Shown: positions 5,557-9,879 of the stretch, piece by piece
Position numbering within the stretch: position 1 is the stretch's first letter
Layout of the letters: each line of letters begins with the position of its first letter
Notes under the pieces: generated by a model
Databases searched by the model: none
Seen by the model: the letters and a program-made list of their open reading frames with translations, nothing else
Told to the model about the DNA's origin: nothing
Origin: CAZTZL01 sp964617625
GTDB taxonomy: Bacteria > Zhuqueibacterota > QNDG01 > DSAB01
Assembly (NCBI GenBank): GCA_964617625.1
Contig: CAZTZL010000104.1
Span: forward strand, 1 to 9,879
DNA: 9,879 bases
Direction: 5' to 3'
Program-made: the position numbers and the translations under genes

Positions 5557-7974
5557 ATGACACAGTTTTCCAAAAATATAAGCGTGCCAAGCGGTGATCT
5601 TTTTGAACCTGATGACAATGGCCGAAAATCAAAATCTTCCTTGCTGATTGAGATCGATTCTTATCAAGACAAATCAGAACTTTCTGATATCTCCGAAAAT
5701 GATTTCTCTCACGGCGATTCAAATGTGAATATACCCCTGACCGAGAATGCAGTCAAAGTCTTGGAAAAAAGATATCTTAGAAAAAACGAACAGGGAGAAG
5801 TCATCGAAACTCCTGTTCAATTGTTCAGAAGAGTTGCTCATTTTATTGCTTCGGCGGATACGCTTTACGATCCAACCGCCGATGTGCAAAAAACAGAAGA
5901 TGAATTCTTCAACATGATGGCCAATCTGGAATTCCTGCCCAACTCGCCTACTTTAATGAACGCGGACAGAGAACTGGGCCAATTGTCCGCCTGTTTCGTC
6001 CTTCCTGTCGAAGATTCAATGCACTCGATTTTCGAAGCGGTTAAAAACACGGCTCTGATTCATAAATCCGGCGGCGGTACAGGATTCTCTTTTTCCCGTA
6101 TCCGGCCGCAAAATGACATTGTTCAATCCACCCGGGGAATCGCTTCCGGTCCTCTTTCCTTTATGCACGTTTTTGACGAGGCTACTGAAACCGTAAAACA
6201 GGGTGGAACCCGCCGCGGCGCTAACATGGCAATTTTACGTGTGGATCATCCTGATATTTTAAACTTCATCACATCCAAGGAGCAGGATGACAAACTGAAC
6301 AATTTCAACATATCCGTTGCGATAACGGAAAAATTCTGGAATGCGCTTGTTTCCAATAAAAAATACGATTTAATCAATCCCCATAAAAACGAAAAAGCAG
6401 GCCAGCTTGAAGCAAAAACAGTTTTCAAAAAAATTGTTAATCACGCCTGGAAAAACGGAGAACCGGGTGTGATTTTTATCGATCAAATCAACAAATGCAA
6501 TCCCACTCCAGAACTAGGTGCTATCGAATCAACCAATCCGTGCGGAGAACAGCCTCTTCTCCCCTTTGAATCCTGCAATCTTGGTTCCATTAATTTGTCA
6601 AAAATGGTGAAACAGAATGACAAAAAGACAGAAATCGATTTTAAAAAATTGGAGCAAACCGTCGGCACCGCTGTTCATTTTCTGGATAATGTAATCGATA
6701 AAAACAAATTCCCTTTGCCACAAATCGAGAAAATGACCAAATCCACCCGAAAAATAGGTCTTGGGATTATGGGATTTGCCGACATGTTGATTCAGATGGA
6801 TATTCCTTACAATTCGGAAGAAGCCATCGAAGCCGGAAAAAACATAATGGACTTCATCAATGAAGAGGCAAAAAAGTATTCCCAGCAACTGGCTTTAAAA
6901 CGAGGAGAATTCCCTGCTTTTTCCAAAAGCATTTACAAGGATCAAAACCAACCCCTGATGAGGAATGCGACAAGAACAACAATTGCGCCTACCGGGACCA
7001 TCAGCATTATTGCAGGCTGTTCCAGCGGAATCGAACCTCTTTTCGGGCTTTCGTTTACACGCAATGTCATGGACAACGACAAACTTCCGGAAATCCATCC
7101 TCTTTTTTGCCAAAGAATCATCAATGAAGGGATTTACTCCGAAGAACTCATCCGCAAGGTCGGCGCAAACGGCTCAGTGAATGGAATAAACGAGATTCCC
7201 CAGAACTTAAAAAAGGTGTTTGTCACCGCGCACGAAGTTTCACCCGAATGGCATATTCGTATGCAGGCTGCATTTCAGGAATATACCGACAATGCGGTTT
7301 CAAAAACAGTCAATTTTGCCAACAGCGCTACGGAAGAGGATGTCGAAAAAGTCTACCGGTTGGCCCATGATTTAGGATGTAAAGGCGTTACAATTTATCG
7401 GGACGGAAGCCGGGAAGTTCAGGTTCTCAGTAAAGGAATTTCAAAATCATCATCAAAAAAAGATACAATTCAGGTCAGGCCGCGCATGCTTCACGGATTC
7501 ACGACCAAACTCAATACGGGGCAGGGCTCACTTTACGTGACGATCAATACAAATCCCAAAAACGAACCGGTTGAAGTCTTTGCAAACATAGGGAAAAGCG
7601 GCGGCGATACGGCCGCACTTTCCGAAGCCATTGGCAGGTTGATATCCATCGCATTGCAGAAAGGTGTCTCAGTTGAGGAACTCAGCCAGACACTGATGGG
7701 AATTACCGGATCACGTCCTGTCTGGAATGAAGGGATTCTTGTAAAATCTGTGCCGGATGGAATCGGTCAAATTCTTTTAAATGATTTTGGAAAAAAGAAA
7801 AATAAAGAAGCACCAAATAAAATCACAAAACCATCCCAGACTTTTCTTAACGATTTAATCGTTCAGAAAAAGGAAGAACTTTCCGCACCCGAATGTCCGG
7901 ATTGCGGCGGCCGTATGGTAATGGAAGGCGGCTGCTCGATTTGCCATGATTGCGGATATTCACACTGCGGATGA
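5557..7974 (+). CDS. nrdJ: Class II (adenosylcobalamin-dependent) ribonucleoside-diphosphate reductase
   Basis: This enzyme reduces ribonucleotides to deoxyribonucleotides for DNA synthesis, using B12 to generate a thiyl radical, so it works with or without oxygen. The catalytic set is visible: Cys146 in LSACFVLP and Cys340 in ESCNLGSINLS as the redox pair, and NPCGE with Asn327, Cys329 (thiyl radical site) and Glu331. The phosphate-binding APTGTISIIAG is at 477-487. A TSCPD-type domain covers about 640-740. After a Lys-rich linker, the C-terminus (780-804) carries seven cysteines in CPDCGG...GGCSICHDCGYSHC, the mobile redox/zinc tail of the family. No ATP-cone precedes the core; instead residues 1-57 are a Ser/Asp/Glu-rich extension of unclear role. 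The ATG has an AGGA nine bases upstream. It is transcribed alone, away from the rib operon, with a terminator after it. Confidence 0.97.
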   Translation: MTQFSKNISVPSGDLFEPDDNGRKSKSSLLIEIDSYQDKSELSDISENDFSHGDSNVNIPLTENAVKVLEKRYLRKNEQGEVIETPVQLFRRVAHFIASADTLYDPTADVQKTEDEFFNMMANLEFLPNSPTLMNADRELGQLSACFVLPVEDSMHSIFEAVKNTALIHKSGGGTGFSFSRIRPQNDIVQSTRGIASGPLSFMHVFDEATETVKQGGTRRGANMAILRVDHPDILNFITSKEQDDKLNNFNISVAITEKFWNALVSNKKYDLINPHKNEKAGQLEAKTVFKKIVNHAWKNGEPGVIFIDQINKCNPTPELGAIESTNPCGEQPLLPFESCNLGSINLSKMVKQNDKKTEIDFKKLEQTVGTAVHFLDNVIDKNKFPLPQIEKMTKSTRKIGLGIMGFADMLIQMDIPYNSEEAIEAGKNIMDFINEEAKKYSQQLALKRGEFPAFSKSIYKDQNQPLMRNATRTTIAPTGTISIIAGCSSGIEPLFGLSFTRNVMDNDKLPEIHPLFCQRIINEGIYSEELIRKVGANGSVNGINEIPQNLKKVFVTAHEVSPEWHIRMQAAFQEYTDNAVSKTVNFANSATEEDVEKVYRLAHDLGCKGVTIYRDGSREVQVLSKGISKSSSKKDTIQVRPRMLHGFTTKLNTGQGSLYVTINTNPKNEPVEVFANIGKSGGDTAALSEAIGRLISIALQKGVSVEELSQTLMGITGSRPVWNEGILVKSVPDGIGQILLNDFGKKKNKEAPNKITKPSQTFLNDLIVQKKEELSAPECPDCGGRMVMEGGCSICHDCGYSHCG

Positions 7975-8000
7975 TCTGTTGCCTATGAAATAGAATTGAT

Positions 8001-8033
8001 AAAAAGGAGATTCCGGTCTCCTTTTTATTTTTT
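8001..8033 (+). terminator. Intrinsic terminator after nrdJ
   Basis: AAAAAGGAGA (8001-8010) pairs perfectly with TCTCCTTTTT (8017-8026) around TTCCGG, followed by more Ts (8028-8033). It separates nrdJ from the next unit. The rest of the gap (8034-8124) is AT-rich. It holds a possible -10 (TATGAT, 8096-8101) without a convincing -35. Confidence 0.9.
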
Positions 8034-8124
8034 AAGGTAAACGTGATTAAGATTGTATTTTTAAATATCGTGTAAACTCTTGAATTAAAATTTCGTATGA
8101 TAAACAGTCAAACAAGTCTTTATC

Positions 8125-8952
8125 ATGGCTTCAAATAAAAAAATAAAAATTCAAATCCGTGACCGAAAGTTGGGCGATGAATGGACCCAATGGAAAGGGG
8201 ATCTTTCCAACGCGGAAAAAAATGCGGATTCGGGCAAGCGTATTTTTCTTGGCGTGCTGCTTCTCACCATTTTTATAAGCGGCGCATCGAGCTTTTTCAT
8301 CTGGTATATGATTCAACCCCGCCTTATTCAATTCCATCCCATCCTTCCTATGATTATAGGCTGCGGCCTTGCTCTTGTGTGGGCGATTTTCTCTTTGTGG
8401 TTTCTGTTAATGGTCCTTTCCATATTAACTGAAAAAGATTTCCTGATCATATTTGGGAAAAAAGAGTATTCTTTGACGTTCCTGGTTCCATTGGCGTTCC
8501 GGTTTGGAATGCGGCTCGGAATTTCACGGGACCGTATCGGAAATTCCTTCGTTAAGGTCATCAACGCCCTGATCCGATCCAACGTAACAAAAGTGAAGCC
8601 CGGCAAACTCCTCATTCTTCTCCCCCGTTGTCTGGAAAAAACAATTCGTGAAAAGATAACCGCTTTTTCAGAGGCATTGAAAGTTCCAGTATTTACAGTT
8701 CCCGGCGGAGAAAAGGCCCGTCAATTAATCCTGGAAAAGCGACCTTTGGCCATCATTGGTGTGGCCTGTGAACGGGATCTGGTCAGCGGGATTCAGGATG
8801 TAATCGGCAAGATTCCCGTAATCGGCATTCCCAACATGCGCCCGGAAGGGCCGTGTAAAAACACGGTGATCGATCTCAAAGAATTTGAAAAAGCCGTGCA
8901 GACATTTCTTTATAAAGACATCCATCCACTTGCCTTAAAAATGTTGGTATAG
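8125..8952 (+). CDS. DUF116-family membrane protein
   Basis: The 275-residue protein has two probable transmembrane helices (about 39-62 and 73-101), putting most of it on one side of the membrane. The C-terminal half carries the DUF116 signature: KPGKLLILLPRCL (158-170), IIGVACERDLVSGI (210-223) and IPNMRPEGPCKNT (235-247). Cys169, Cys215 and Cys244 are the only cysteines of this half and may bind a metal or cluster. As I recall the family, many members carry an additional cysteine cluster between the first two motifs; here that stretch has none. The biochemical role of DUF116 is not known to me. The ATG at 8125 has no clear ribosome site. The next gene starts nine bases after the stop, so the two are probably co-transcribed and cooperate. 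Confidence 0.85.
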   Translation: MASNKKIKIQIRDRKLGDEWTQWKGDLSNAEKNADSGKRIFLGVLLLTIFISGASSFFIWYMIQPRLIQFHPILPMIIGCGLALVWAIFSLWFLLMVLSILTEKDFLIIFGKKEYSLTFLVPLAFRFGMRLGISRDRIGNSFVKVINALIRSNVTKVKPGKLLILLPRCLEKTIREKITAFSEALKVPVFTVPGGEKARQLILEKRPLAIIGVACERDLVSGIQDVIGKIPVIGIPNMRPEGPCKNTVIDLKEFEKAVQTFLYKDIHPLALKMLV

Positions 8953-8961
8953 ATATCGGGT

Positions 8962-9879
8962 ATGCGTTCCTCTACAAAATCATTTTTGCTTGAAGCCAAA
9001 CAAAGCAGGAAAAAATTTTCACTCTTGCGTTTTCTCCATGGATATGTTTATTTGAAGTGGCCCTATTTTTATATCGGAATCGCCACCAAAGAGCATTGGC
9101 TCTATCGATTCTTCAAACCAATTCTGCCTTTTATTGAAAAACAGTTGACTTTAAATTCAATACGTAAAAAGTCCACTGGTTCTGATATCCCCGATCCGAA
9201 AATCTCCTTTGCGGATACCTATCACGGGAAAGTCCTGCCGGTTCATCTCGCCGAGCAAATGGTGACTCTGAATCAGGAAATCTCTCTTGAAAATCTTGAA
9301 AAAATTATCCCATATAAAACGGCCAAAGACATCATTTTAAAAAATCCGGAACATATCGTTGTCATCGAATGTCCCTGCCGAACGTCGAGAAAAAATCCTT
9401 GTCTGCCTCTCGACGTCTGTATTATTATTGGAGAACCTTTTGCAGGTTTCGCTCTGGAACATCATCCAAACCGGGCGCGCCGGATTTCCCGGTCAGAAGC
9501 ACTAAAAATTATACGAGCCGAACACGAGCGCGGACACGTGCACCACGCTTTTTTCAAAGATGCCATGTTGGATCGTTTTTACGCCATCTGTAACTGCTGT
9601 TCCTGCTGCTGCGGCGCCATGCATGCTCACCGGAATGAGGTTCCTATGCTCGCGTCTTCCGGTTACATTGCGGAAATTGATTATGAAAATTGCCGTTTAT
9701 GCGGTACGTGCATTCGGAACTGCCCGTTCGAGGCGATCTCAATGAAATCAGACAGAATTGAAATTGATTATAAAAAATGTATGGGATGCGGTGTCTGTAT
9801 TTCCAAATGTCCGAATCAGGCCATCACACTTCAGCTTTGTCCGGATAAAGGGGAACCATTGGAAATAAAAAAATTGATC
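8962..9879 (+). CDS. Cysteine-rich 4Fe-4S ferredoxin-domain protein (3' end outside window)
   Basis: The frame is open for 306 codons to the window edge with no stop. Two classic CxxCxxCxxxCP motifs, Cys244/247/250/254 and Cys273/276/279/283, should each help hold a [4Fe-4S] cluster. Before them are two unusual cysteine groups: ECPCR with NPCLPLDVC (Cys137, 139, 147, 153), and a dense run Cys210, 212, 213, 215, 216, 217 in CNCCSCCCG. Between them lie His-rich stretches (EHH at 166-168, GHVHHAFFKDAM at 191-202), so further clusters or a metal site are likely. The aromatic and basic N-terminus (about 20-60) could lie against the membrane. I recall similar conserved proteins in anaerobes but no assigned function. 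Its position after the DUF116 gene suggests an electron-transfer partner. The start ATG has only a GGG as a weak ribosome site. Confidence 0.88.
   Translation, partial: MRSSTKSFLLEAKQSRKKFSLLRFLHGYVYLKWPYFYIGIATKEHWLYRFFKPILPFIEKQLTLNSIRKKSTGSDIPDPKISFADTYHGKVLPVHLAEQMVTLNQEISLENLEKIIPYKTAKDIILKNPEHIVVIECPCRTSRKNPCLPLDVCIIIGEPFAGFALEHHPNRARRISRSEALKIIRAEHERGHVHHAFFKDAMLDRFYAICNCCSCCCGAMHAHRNEVPMLASSGYIAEIDYENCRLCGTCIRNCPFEAISMKSDRIEIDYKKCMGCGVCISKCPNQAITLQLCPDKGEPLEIKKLI

Noticed and set aside
8073..8101. Promoter for the DUF116 gene
   Set aside because: TATGAT is a fair -10, but nothing close to a -35 stands 16-18 bases upstream; not supported enough to list.

Overview
The window reads as a fragment of an AT-rich bacterial chromosome. 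No mobile element, CRISPR array, tRNA or rRNA gene was seen. Three traits hint at an anaerobic or facultatively anaerobic lineage, perhaps near the Bacteroidota/Chlorobi/Calditrichota side of the tree: a B12-dependent (class II) ribonucleotide reductase, a secreted beta-propeller protein resembling the N-terminal part of PorZ, and a DUF116/iron-sulfur protein pair. The placement is inference and weak; no marker gene fixes it.

Minus strand, 1-5368: a riboflavin biosynthesis operon. A strong promoter (5340-5368) starts transcription almost at the first base of an FMN riboswitch (5212-5334). An intrinsic terminator (5146-5180) follows, ending three bases before the ribD start codon. Then come ribD, ribE, ribBA and ribH, which together convert GTP plus ribulose 5-phosphate to riboflavin, lacking only the usual separate phosphatase. 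The last visible gene overlaps ribH by four bases (ATGA). It encodes an exported multi-bladed propeller protein and runs off the left edge.

Divergent control region, 5335-5556: promoters face both ways. Between them are a palindrome next to the rib -35 box and two 16-bp sites, 31 bp apart, that fit the NrdR-box pattern. The latter suggest that nrdJ is under NrdR control.

Plus strand, 5557-9879: nrdJ (805 residues, complete) ends at a clear hairpin terminator (8001-8033). A second unit follows: a two-helix membrane protein of the DUF116 family, then, 9 bases later, a cysteine-rich protein with two ferredoxin-type [4Fe-4S] motifs. That protein is still open at the right edge of the window. These two probably act together in membrane-associated redox chemistry; their function is unknown to me and they are the least explained part of the window.
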